In this document: positions 41,876-50,700 of the stretch, in pieces
How positions within the stretch are numbered: position 1 is the stretch's first letter
Layout of the letters: every line of letters begins with the position of its first letter
DNA from: [Zimmermannella] alba NBRC 15616
Lineage (GTDB): Bacteria > Actinomycetota > Actinomycetes > Actinomycetales > Microbacteriaceae
Direction of reading: 5' to 3'
Length of the DNA stretch: 64,000 nucleotides
Assembly: GCF_001570905.1 (NCBI RefSeq)
Contig: NZ_BCSO01000011.1
Span: forward strand, 1 to 64,000
Notes under the pieces: model-generated
The model's input: only the letters and a program-made list of their open reading frames with translations
Database searches by the model: none
Told to the model about the DNA's origin: nothing
Translations under genes and position numbers: made by a program

Positions 41876-42756
41876 CGGACGACCTCCTTGTAGATCGTGG
41901 AGAGCTTTTCGATGCGGGGGCCGAAGGAGAGGACCTGGCCGCGGTTCATGGCCTCGCGGAGGAGCGCCTGGATGCTGTGCTCGTCGGTGGCGCGGACGGT
42001 CGCCTTGCCGCGGTCGAAGTCGATGACCTCGATGCCGGCGGCTTCGCGCATCCAACCGGCATCCCCGTCGGTGGCGATGTCGTAGAGGCCGCGCGAGTGT
42101 TCGGCCTGCAGTTCGAGGCGGGCGCCGCTGGCGCGGATCTGGCCGTTCGCGATGATGACGAGATCATCCGCGAGACGCTCAACGACATCGAGCTGGTGGC
42201 TCGAGAAGAGGACCGGGACGCCGGCGGCCGCGAAGCGCTGCAGGACCGACAGGACGACATCGACGGCGACCGGGTCGAGGCCCGAGAACGGCTCGTCGAG
42301 CATGAGGTACTGGGGCTCGTGGACGAGCGTTGCGGCGATCTGCACGCGCTGCTGGTTACCGAGGGAGAGGTCCTGGAGCTTGTCGTTCAGGCGTTCACCG
42401 AGGCCAAGCTCAGTGAGGAGGCTCTTCGCGTTCTTCGTGGCCTTCGCGGTGGGGAGGCCGTGGAGTTCGCCGAAGTATGCAACCTGCTCGAGGATGCGCA
42501 TCTTGGCGTAGAGGCCGCGCTCTTCGGGCATGTAGCCGAAGCGCGCGCGGTCGCGCGGACCGATGGGCTTGCCGTCGACGAGCACCTGGCCTGCTTCCGG
42601 CTCGACGAGGCCGAGGATCGACCGCATCGTCGTCGTCTTGCCGGCGCCGTTTGCGCCGACGAAGCCGGTGAGGCGGCCGGGCTTGACGGTGAAACTCACA
42701 CCGTCGAGCACGCGGCGGTCGCCGTATGTCTTCGTAATGCCCTGGATCTCGAGCAT
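41872..42756 (-). CDS. ABC transporter ATPase (NatA-like)
   Basis: 294 residues. Walker A GANGAGKTT, signature LSLGNQQRVQIAATLV (LSLGN variant common in NatA), Walker B YLMLDEPFSGLD, switch His in SSHQ. The C-terminal third (about 215-294) is the DUF4162-like region of this subgroup. GGAAGGGG lies 5 nt before ATG 42756. The gene follows the two-component system genes on the same strand, an arrangement often seen with exporters controlled by that system; palindrome A4 lies between. Confidence 0.92.
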   Translation of the reverse strand: MLEIQGITKTYGDRRVLDGVSFTVKPGRLTGFVGANGAGKTTTMRSILGLVEPEAGQVLVDGKPIGPRDRARFGYMPEERGLYAKMRILEQVAYFGELHGLPTAKATKNAKSLLTELGLGERLNDKLQDLSLGNQQRVQIAATLVHEPQYLMLDEPFSGLDPVAVDVVLSVLQRFAAAGVPVLFSSHQLDVVERLADDLVIIANGQIRASGARLELQAEHSRGLYDIATDGDAGWMREAAGIEVIDFDRGKATVRATDEHSIQALLREAMNRGQVLSFGPRIEKLSTIYKEVVR

Positions 42757-42871
42757 TGTGTCCCCTTCCGTGCCGGGTCCTCCGGCGTTGTCTTCAACGC
42801 TAGAGATCCGCGCGGCGGATGGGATCGCCCGGGCGGCCGGTCCGTGCGGGGGATTCGTTCAGCAGGATGCG

Positions 42872-42944
42872 TGACCGAATTTGGTCATATAACTCGTATC
42901 CCTCGCTGGGGACGGGATAGCCGCTATATTCCCAAATCTGGTCA
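42872..42944. repeat. Palindromic element A4 (solo, divergent member)
   Basis: Arms of 31 nt: TGACCGAATTTGGTCATATA on the left, TGACCAGATTTGGGAATATA in reverse on the right, both running to a GTATCCC or CTATCCC end. The inner core ATATAGCGGCTATCCC links it to A1-A3, though the outer part differs. The TGA at its right edge is the stop codon of the response-regulator frame. Confidence 0.78.
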
Positions 42945-43709
42945 GGCCTGAGGCTCGACGATGCCGTGTTCGTAGGCGTAGATAACGGCCTGGATGCGGT
43001 CACGCAGGCCCAGCTTGCCGAGCACATTCGACACGTGTGTCTTCACGGTCGCGTCTGACACCCACAGCCGCTTCGCAATCGCTGCGTTCGAGAGGCCTTC
43101 GGCAAGCCCAAGGAGCACTTCGCGTTCTCGCTCGGAGAGCCGCTCGTACTCGGCGGGCATCGCCTGAGGGGACGGCTCGGATGCAGCGGCAGGCACAGCG
43201 GCACGGGCCGCCAAATCGCCCGCATGTGCCGCTTCACTCAGACTGCCATCCTGCGGCACCCATCCGCCCGATCCATCGCGCATCTGCGCAATGACGGACT
43301 TCGTCACGGCAGGGTCAAGGAGAGCCTCGCCCGCGTGGATGACCCGGATCGCCTCGATGAGCGTCTACGGCGGCGCGTTCTTGACGAGGAATCCACTCGC
43401 GCCCGCCGCGAGGGCGGCACGCACCGATTCGTCATCGCGGAAGGTCGTGAGCACGAGCACGCGGCTGGCGGCAAGCTCCGGGTCGCTCGTAATCGCGCAA
43501 GTGGCATCCACACCATCCATGACCGGCATTTGCAGGTCCATGCAGACAACATCGGGATGCAGTTCGCGCACCCGCTCGATTGCCTGTTCGCCATTCACCG
43601 CATCGCCAACCACCTCGATGCCGTCTTCGGTTTCGAGTAGCAGGCGAAATCCCGTCCGCACGAGCTGCTGATCGTCCACGAGCAGCACGCGGATCGCTGT
43701 GTCGGCCAT
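42942..43709 (-). pseudogene. NarL/LuxR-type response regulator interrupted by an in-frame TAG
   Basis: The frame runs through 255 codons from ATG 43709 (GGGGGA 5 nt upstream) with one stop, TAG at 43367-43365. The receiver domain has VLLVDDQQLVR, phospho-acceptor Asp in VVCMDLQMPVMDG, and Lys in SGFLVKNAPP; after the stop the same frame continues TLIEAIRVIHAGEALLDPAV, then a linker and a LuxR HTH, LSEREREVLLGLAEGLSNAAIAKRL. The interrupted position normally holds Gln or Glu (PP-Q/E-xL), so a single CAG to TAG change explains it. Either a recent null allele, a sequencing error, or readthrough. It is 35 nt downstream of its histidine kinase gene. Confidence 0.85.
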
Positions 43710-43744
43710 GTCATCCCCCATCGTGGTGCGCGAGTGCTTCGAGG

Positions 43745-45283
43745 CTAGCTGAGACCGCGGCTGCCCTTGAGCGGCAAGCTTGCGCGGACACGGAATCCAC
43801 CGTCCGATCGAGGCCCTGCTTCGAGGGTGCCCCCGACTGCGCTCGCGCGTTCGCGCATGCCGAGGATGCCGCGACCACCACTCGCCAGTTCGACTTGCGT
43901 CGATGCAGTGGCGCCGCCGATCGGGCCGAAACCGTCATCCGTGACGTCGATCTCAAGGCGTTCCCTGCCGTAGCGAAGACGCACCTCGGCCGTTGCGCTG
44001 GCGCCCGCGTGCTTTCGGACGTTCGTGAGCGCTTCCTGCACGATGCGGTAAGCCGAAAGGTCCGCACTCTGCGTGAGCGGCTGCGGATCACCGACGGTGG
44101 CAAAGCTCAGCGACATCCCCGCCTGGCGAAGCTGCTCAACAAGCTCCGGAAGCTGCGCGACACCGCGCGTTGACGGCGACACGGTGCGATGGTCCGGCTC
44201 AGCACCCACGACCGGAACCATGCCGGTGTCCGACTCCGAAGCGCGGAGCGTCGCGAGGATGCCCTGGAGCTCCTCGATGGCTTCGCGGGCATTCGCTTCG
44301 ACTGCTTCGAGTTGCTCGCGGGCGCGGGCACTCTCTTCCCCCGCCGGCAACGATCGGCGTGCGACAGCAGCCTGCAGGCCCATGAGCGAGACGTGGTGCG
44401 CGACCGCATCGTGGAGCTCGCGGGCGATGCGGACGCGGTCAAGTTTCACTGCCTGATCAGCGAGTTTCGTGCGCTGCTCACGGAGGACACGCGCCTGCTC
44501 CGTCGCGAGGGCTGCATGCCCGGTGCGGACATAGTCGATATTGCCGAGGACGTACGCACCGACGTAGTAGGTGAAGTTCGCGAGGATGGTGAAGACCGCG
44601 TACGCACCCGTGTTAGCGGTCGGCGTGGGAAGGTCGATTGGCTCGTTCATCACAAAGGAGACGACGATGCCGAGCATGACCCACGAGATGGTGCCGCCCG
44701 CAACGGTGAGGCGGACCCATGCGGAGGCGTTCCGGTGTCGGCTCCAAGCCCCCGCGGAATAGAAGACCACGAAGTAGAGCATCTGCGTGAAGAACAGTTC
44801 GTGATACGGGATGAAGAACCCGCCGATGAACACCACGGTGGCGACGAGCAGGGCAATGATCGGGGTGCGTCGACGAAAGGAGACGATGATGAGCGCCATG
44901 CTCGGGTAGGCGATGCGCACCCAGAGAGCGCTCTCGCCGAGGTCGCCGTAGACCCCTGCCGCATTGGCAGACCATTCGCTGAGCGCCATCGCGATCGCGA
45001 GGATGAGACCGAGGACGACGTCGGTGCGGCGTTCGGCGCGCGTGGGCTTCCGGCGAACCCAGCCTTCCGGGGCAGGTTCCGGGATGCCCGCGATGTTGCG
45101 CCAGAGTCGGGTCCCGATGGGGGTGCCGATGAGGTCTTCGCTCGTGATGCCGGTGGGGATGGTTGCGCTGTGGGTGTCCGCAGTGGAGGCGTTCGCGCGC
45201 GAGTCCCCATCGGTCGTCGTGGCTTGAGCGCTTGTCCCGGCGTGATCCGGGGTGCGCTCGTCTGCTGGCGTCGGGATGCTCAC
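43745..45283 (-). CDS. Two-component sensor histidine kinase (HisKA_3 family)
   Basis: 512 residues. A Ser/Thr-rich cytoplasmic N-terminus with the RRKPTRAERRTDVVLGL segment, then about six membrane helices (about 85-250), a coiled region, and the dimerisation/phospho-acceptor helix VRIARELHDAVAHHVSLMG with the conserved His. The ATPase part has ALTNVRKHAG (N box), VTDDGFGP and GRGILGMRERA (G boxes). Its partner regulator is the interrupted gene at 42942-43709, and the pair probably controls the NatAB-like exporter that follows (inference from order). The signal is unknown. Confidence 0.9.
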   Translation of the reverse strand: MSIPTPADERTPDHAGTSAQATTTDGDSRANASTADTHSATIPTGITSEDLIGTPIGTRLWRNIAGIPEPAPEGWVRRKPTRAERRTDVVLGLILAIAMALSEWSANAAGVYGDLGESALWVRIAYPSMALIIVSFRRRTPIIALLVATVVFIGGFFIPYHELFFTQMLYFVVFYSAGAWSRHRNASAWVRLTVAGGTISWVMLGIVVSFVMNEPIDLPTPTANTGAYAVFTILANFTYYVGAYVLGNIDYVRTGHAALATEQARVLREQRTKLADQAVKLDRVRIARELHDAVAHHVSLMGLQAAVARRSLPAGEESARAREQLEAVEANAREAIEELQGILATLRASESDTGMVPVVGAEPDHRTVSPSTRGVAQLPELVEQLRQAGMSLSFATVGDPQPLTQSADLSAYRIVQEALTNVRKHAGASATAEVRLRYGRERLEIDVTDDGFGPIGGATASTQVELASGGRGILGMRERASAVGGTLEAGPRSDGGFRVRASLPLKGSRGLS

Positions 45284-45406
45284 CCCGCAACGCTATCCGT
45301 TGCAGCACCCGCTGGCATCATCCGCGCAGCCGAGCCGCGCGACCGACTGCATCCGTCCCCCTGCATCCCTCCTCCCGGCCCCGGTCCCAGATCCCCGGCC
45401 CCACGG

Positions 45407-45475
45407 GAAATAGGTCGCAAACTGTTCGTTGGACGCCAAATGTTGCGACCGGACGAACAGTTTGCGACCTATTTC
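45407..45475. repeat. Palindrome D1
   Basis: Perfect 23-nt arms (45407-45429 and 45453-45475) with a 23-nt loop; the core is AGGTCGCAAACTGTTCG. The loop holds a further TTGCGACC, so an alternative pairing exists. It lies 30 nt after the stop of the DEAD-box helicase gene and 123 nt before the kinase start. No second copy in the window. Confidence 0.88.
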
Positions 45476-45505
45476 TTGCGCGGACGGGCGCGGATGGGGC
45501 GGCGG

Positions 45506-47539
45506 CTACGCGGTGGTGGCGGCGTCGGTGGCGAGCGCGGCAGCGGATGCCATGAGCGAGTCGTGCATGAACTCGTCGAGCTCCGGACCACCCGGGCGTG
45601 CGGGCATCATCGGGGCATCCACACCGGCACGGTCGAGCAGTGCCGCCATCTTGCGGCGACGGCTCGGCGCGATGAAGGTGATGACGGTGCCTCGCTGACC
45701 GGCACGGCCCGTACGGCCAGCGCGGTGCAGGTAGGTCTTGTACTCCTCCGGCATGTCGGCCTGGAGCACCAGACGGATGTCATCGACGTGGATGCCGCGA
45801 GCCGCGACGTCCGTCGCCACGAGCACATCGACGCGGCCCGATTCGAGCTGCCTGAGGTTGCGCTGGCGCTTCGCCTGGTTGAGGTCACCGTGGAGGGCGA
45901 CGGCGCGCACGCCGGCATCCTCAAGGTCCATCGCCACACGTTCGGCGCCGAGGCGGGTGCGGGTGAACACGAGCACGCGGCCGCCCGAGCGGGCAAGCTG
46001 CTCGATGATCGGGTCACGGTCGCCGCGTTCCACCACGAGGACGCGGTGGTCGATGTCGGCGTGCTGCTCTTCCTCACCGGCGACTTCGTGCACGGCAGCA
46101 TCCACGAGGAACTCGTCGACGAGCTGCAACACGGCCTGGTCAAGGGTTGCCGAGAAGAGCAGCTTCTGGCCGCCCTCCTTCGTCATGCGAAGGATGCGCT
46201 GCACGGGCTCGAGGAAGCCGAGGTCGCACATCTGGTCGGCCTCATCGAGGACGGTGATGCGGATGTCGGAGAGATCGAGGTGGCCCTGACGCTCGAGGTC
46301 TTCGATACGGCCCGGCGTGCCGATGACGATGTCGACGCCGCGACGAAGCGCGGTCACCTGACGCTGCTGCGGGACGCCGCCGTAAACCTGCGTCGTGAAC
46401 AGGCCCACCGAGCGGGCGATCGGCTGGATGGTGCGGTCGATCTGGAGCGCGAGCTCGCGGGTCGGGGCGACGATGAGCGCACGGGGCGAGCGGCCGATGC
46501 GGCGACGAGCGTTGCGGTCATCCCCACGCATGAGGAGCAGGCGCTCAACCAGCGGCGCGCCGAAGGCGATCGTCTTGCCGGAGCCGGTGCGGCCACGGCC
46601 GAGCACATCGCGTCCGCCGAGCACGTCCGGGATCGTCGCAACCTGGATCGGGAAGGGGTGCGCAGCGCCGAGATCGGCAAGCGCGCCCACAATGTTCCGG
46701 CCGAGACCGAGGTCTTCGAACTCGACGCCCTCGGCGTCTTCCTTCGAAATCTGGGTGGCCTGGAAGCGGGCGAGGACCTGGTCCTCAGTCAGCTGGCGGG
46801 CCTGTTCGGCGCGGTCGCGGCGGTCGTCACGACGGTTCGACTGCCGGCGCGGACCCCGGTCGCGGCGCTCTTCGCGGATGCGTTCACGCGTTGCTTGGAA
46901 GTCCTCGTCGCGGCGCGGGGCGCGCTCGGGACGGTCTTCGCGAGGTGCGCGCTCCGGGCGCTCGGCACGGTCGAATCGATCCGGGCGCTCAGCTCGGTCG
47001 AAGCGGTTGCCACGCTCGAAGCGTTCGCCGCGTTCCGGACGGTTGTTGCGCTCGAAGCGCTCGCCGCGGTTGCAACGTGCGGGACGCTCGCGCCGGCCAT
47101 CGCGGTTGAAGCCGCGGTCATCCCGGCGGCCGTAGCCACGCGAGTCGTTCCGGCGGTCGTCCCGGTCATCGCGGCGGCTCTGGAAGCCGCCACGGCCGCG
47201 GTCGAAGCCGCGGTCATCACGCGAGAAGCGGTCGTCGCGACCAAAGCCACGACGCTCGTCGCGCTGGTAGCCACCGCGCTCGCCGCGACGGCCATCGCGA
47301 CCGCCACGGTAGCCGCCGCGGTCGTTGCCGCCGCGGAATCCGTCACGCTCGGGACGACCCTGGCGTGCGTAACCGCCGCGATCAGCCCGGTCGAAACCTT
47401 CGCGCGGGGTGCCGCCATCCTCGATGGGACGTGCGCGACGCGATGCATCACCGGGACGGGCGGGACGGTACGAGCGTCCCTTTCCGTTGCGGGGAACATA
47501 ATTCTTGGCAGGCTTAAACCCGCCCTTGCCCTTTGGCAT
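45506..47539 (-). CDS. DEAD-box ATP-dependent RNA helicase with Arg/Gly/Asp-rich N-terminal region
   Basis: 677 residues from ATG 47539 (GGAGAAG upstream). Residues about 10-250 are low complexity, with many RGG, DRGG, RDD and FDR/FER units, expected to be disordered and RNA-binding. The helicase core follows: FPIQ Q-motif, GRTGSGKT (about 316-323), PTRELALQ, TPGR, VLDEADQM (DEAD), SATLD, and HRAGRTGRAGQRG. Members unwind RNA in ribosome assembly, mRNA decay and cold adaptation. Putting the disordered region at the N-terminus is unusual, since most bacterial relatives carry the RGG tail at the C-terminus. The low-complexity DNA produces long antisense open frames that are not genes. Confidence 0.92.
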   Translation of the reverse strand: MPKGKGGFKPAKNYVPRNGKGRSYRPARPGDASRRARPIEDGGTPREGFDRADRGGYARQGRPERDGFRGGNDRGGYRGGRDGRRGERGGYQRDERRGFGRDDRFSRDDRGFDRGRGGFQSRRDDRDDRRNDSRGYGRRDDRGFNRDGRRERPARCNRGERFERNNRPERGERFERGNRFDRAERPDRFDRAERPERAPREDRPERAPRRDEDFQATRERIREERRDRGPRRQSNRRDDRRDRAEQARQLTEDQVLARFQATQISKEDAEGVEFEDLGLGRNIVGALADLGAAHPFPIQVATIPDVLGGRDVLGRGRTGSGKTIAFGAPLVERLLLMRGDDRNARRRIGRSPRALIVAPTRELALQIDRTIQPIARSVGLFTTQVYGGVPQQRQVTALRRGVDIVIGTPGRIEDLERQGHLDLSDIRITVLDEADQMCDLGFLEPVQRILRMTKEGGQKLLFSATLDQAVLQLVDEFLVDAAVHEVAGEEEQHADIDHRVLVVERGDRDPIIEQLARSGGRVLVFTRTRLGAERVAMDLEDAGVRAVALHGDLNQAKRQRNLRQLESGRVDVLVATDVAARGIHVDDIRLVLQADMPEEYKTYLHRAGRTGRAGQRGTVITFIAPSRRRKMAALLDRAGVDAPMMPARPGGPELDEFMHDSLMASAAALATDAATTA

Positions 47540-47654
47540 GGCTTCTTCTCCAGATTGACGGCATGCATTGCCCACACTGGAAACGGCGCACACCTACGTG
47601 GGGTCCACACTACGCCCCACACCCTCGCTGCGGCGCGTCGCCTGCAACCGCGGC

Positions 47655-47726
47655 GAACAGATGTGCAGATATGTTCCGCATGCCCCGTTATGCGGTGGAT
47701 GAGTGAAATATCTGCAAAACCGTGCA
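47655..47726. repeat. Palindromic element B4 (solo, divergent)
   Basis: Left arm around ATGTGCAGATATGTTC, right arm in reverse GTTTTGCAGATATTTC; the inner part pairs less well (ATGCGG/CCGCAT in the centre). It ends 10 nt from the RND transporter stop. It shares TTTGCAGAT with B3. Confidence 0.6.
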
Positions 47727-47736
47727 GTCGACGCGA

Positions 47737-50700
47737 TCAGCGGCGGGCGGCGCGGCGCTCCTTGCGACCCTCGACGAAGTAAAAGAGCGCTGGCAGGACG
47801 ACAAGCGTGAGCAGCGTCGACGAGAGCAGACCACCGATCACAACGATCGCGAGCGGCTGCGAAATGAAGCCGCCCTCACCCGTAATACCGAGCGCCATCG
47901 GCGTGAGCGCGAGGATCGTGGCAAGCGCCGTCATGATGATCGGGCGGACACGTCGCGCACCACCTTCAATGAGCGCATCCCGCACCGAGAAGCCCTCATC
48001 CCGGAACTGGTTCACGAGGTCGATGAGCACGATCGCGTTCGTCACGACGATGCCAATGAGCATGAGCACACCGATGAGCGACGGCAGTCCGAGCGGCACC
48101 TGCGACACGATGAGCAGCAGGATCGCGCCCGTTGCCGCGAACGGCACCGAGATGAGCAGGAGCAGCGGCTGCCGGAGCGAACGGAACGTCGCCACCATGA
48201 TGATGTAGACGATGAGGATCGCAGCGAGGAGTGCGAAACCGAGCTGCGTGAACGACTCCTGCTGGTCCCGCGAAACGCCGCCGAGTTCAGCGTGCGAGCC
48301 GTCCGGAAGATCCACCGCCGCGAGCGCCTCGCTCACGATGCGGTTCGAGGCACCAAGGTCGTCGCCCTCCGGAACGACCGTCACGGTGGCGGTCGGAGTG
48401 CCACGCACCGAGGTGACGGCGGTCGGGGCATCTACCTCGTTGATCCGCGCAATGTTCACGAGCGAGCGCTCGCCCTGCATCGTCTGAATCTTGAGCTTCT
48501 TGAGCTCGTCGAGGGTTTCGACAGGCTTCGACGGCACAAGCTTCACCTGCACCGATTCGCCCTCGATGATGACTTCACCGATCGGCTGCTCGCCGACCTG
48601 TTCGGCGACCATCGCACCAACCGCGAACTCGGAGAGGCCGAGGTCTGCTGCGGTCTGACGGTTGATGTCGATCTGAATGTAGGGGCGGGTCTCGTTGAGA
48701 CTCGAGCGCACTTCGCGGATCCCCTCGCGGCCTTCCAGCGCGGCGATGACCGCAGCGCTCGTGTCCTTGAGCGCATCCGTGGTCGGGGCATCGAGTTCAA
48801 CTTCGAGGTCGGTCGAGAAGCCGCTGCCGCCGCGAGCGCCGACGACGACCTTGCCGACGTCCTGCATGGCGCCGAGCTTTTCCTGCAGGCGGGCCCGGAT
48901 GTCGTCCGCCTTCGCGCCCGGCTCGAGCGTGACCGAGTAGCTTGCACGCCCCTGGCTGCCGGTGAACATGCTCATGAGCGAGTTGCCACCGTAGGTGAGC
49001 TGGACGGTCTTCACGCCAGCCTCGGCCATGATCGCCTCTTCGACCTTGGCAGCCTGCTGGTCAGCGACGGCCAGGGTGGCGTTGTCGGCGAAGGTCTGCT
49101 GGATGGAGATCGTGTCTTCGCCGGAGCTGCCGAGGAAGTTCGTCTTCATGAGCGGCGCGAGCGCACCGGTGAGGACGAGGATGAGGGCTGCCACGCCGAG
49201 GGTGATGAGGGGCTTCGCGAGCGTCCAGTTGAGGATCGGCAGGTAGAGGCGCTGCAGGAGGCCGTCGGGGCGCTCGTCGTGCGCGTGGAAGCCCTCGCGT
49301 TCAGTGGTGACGTCATGCGTGGCGGGTGCCGACGTGGATGCCGTCGGGGCGGTGCCGCCATCGGGCTCCGGTGCGACGACGCGGTCGCCGAGCATCGGCT
49401 CACCGTTCAGACCCACCCCGTGATCACGCGCACTCATGGGCGCGTGGGCTTCATCAGCGTCGATCACTTCGTGGGCGGCGGCGCGCTCGGCCTCTTCCTC
49501 GGCGAGACGCTTCACGAGGCGGTCGCGTTCACGACGTTCGCGGCGCGTGAGTGATGCCGCGTCGGCGTCGAGCAGCTGCCGCTGGTGCGGGGTGAGACTT
49601 ACTTCCAGGGAGGCCACATCGGGCTGTTCCCCGTTCGCGGCGAACTCGAGCGCGAGCTGTTCGGGGTCAAGGGCCTGGTCGAAGCGGGCGCTGCGGGTGC
49701 GACGCGGTGAGGTGTTGGTGAGCACTTCCTCGGGGGCATCGTCAGACGCGAATCCGGCGGGCGCCTGGATGGGCTCGTCGGCGCGCAGTTCCGCGGCATC
49801 CCCGCCTGTGTCGTCTCCGTCGCGGAGGGCGAGCGGGGCGAAGTAGGCACGGTCACGCTCAGCGCGCAGCTCCTTCGGACGCTTGCGGCGCAGCACATCG
49901 CTAGCAGCCGCTGCCTCGCCAGGGGCGCCGACGAGCACGGGTTCGGGCGCCACCTCGACCGGCGCGGCCGACGGCGCCGGAGCATCCTGAGCAGCGCCGC
50001 GGCGGCGAGCACGGCGTCCTGCCCCGAGGAACCAGTACGCAAGCACCGGCACAATCGTGAGCGAGACGACGAGGGACGCGAGGAGCGCAATCACGCTCGT
50101 TAGCGCGAAGGGCCGGAACATCTCGCCCGCGATGTCACCCACGAAGGCAATCGGCAGATAGACGGCGACGGTTGCGATCGTGGATGAGGTGACCGCACCC
50201 GCGACCTCGCGCACGGCGCGGGTGATGCGCTCGCGACGACGGGCCGGATCGGCTTCACCGTCCTTGCCAAGGTGCCGCTTGATGTTCTCGATGACGACGA
50301 TCGAGTCGTCCACGACGCGACCGATCGCGATCGTGAGCGCACCGAGCGTGAGCATGTTGAGCGAGTACTTCGCGCCCTGCAGCGCGATGAAGGTGACGAG
50401 GAGAGACGCCGGAATCGAGATCGCGGTGACGAGCGTCGAGCGCACCGAACGGAGGAAGACGAAGATCACGATGACCGCGAAGAGGAGGCCGAGAAGACCC
50501 TCAACCAGGAGCGTGTGGATGGAGCGCTCGACGTAGGGCGCCTGGTCAAACACGGACTGCAGCGTGACGCCGTCGCCGAGCTCGGCACCGAGCTCGGGCA
50601 TCGCATCCCGGACCGTGCGCGAGACATCCACGGTGTTCTCAGCGGGCACCTTGGTGATCGCGATCGTCAGAGCGTCCTCGCCATTCACGCGCGAAATCGT

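Noticed and set aside
42942-43709. TAG in the response regulator as recoded amino acid (pyrrolysine or suppressed amber)
   Set aside because: No sign of recoding machinery in the window, other genes here end in TAG normally, and a single point mutation is the simpler explanation.
44189-47782. A 1197-codon plus-strand open frame
   Set aside because: It is antisense to the histidine kinase and the DEAD-box helicase, both with clear family motifs. High GC and the Arg/Gly/Asp-rich tract keep the opposite frame free of stops.
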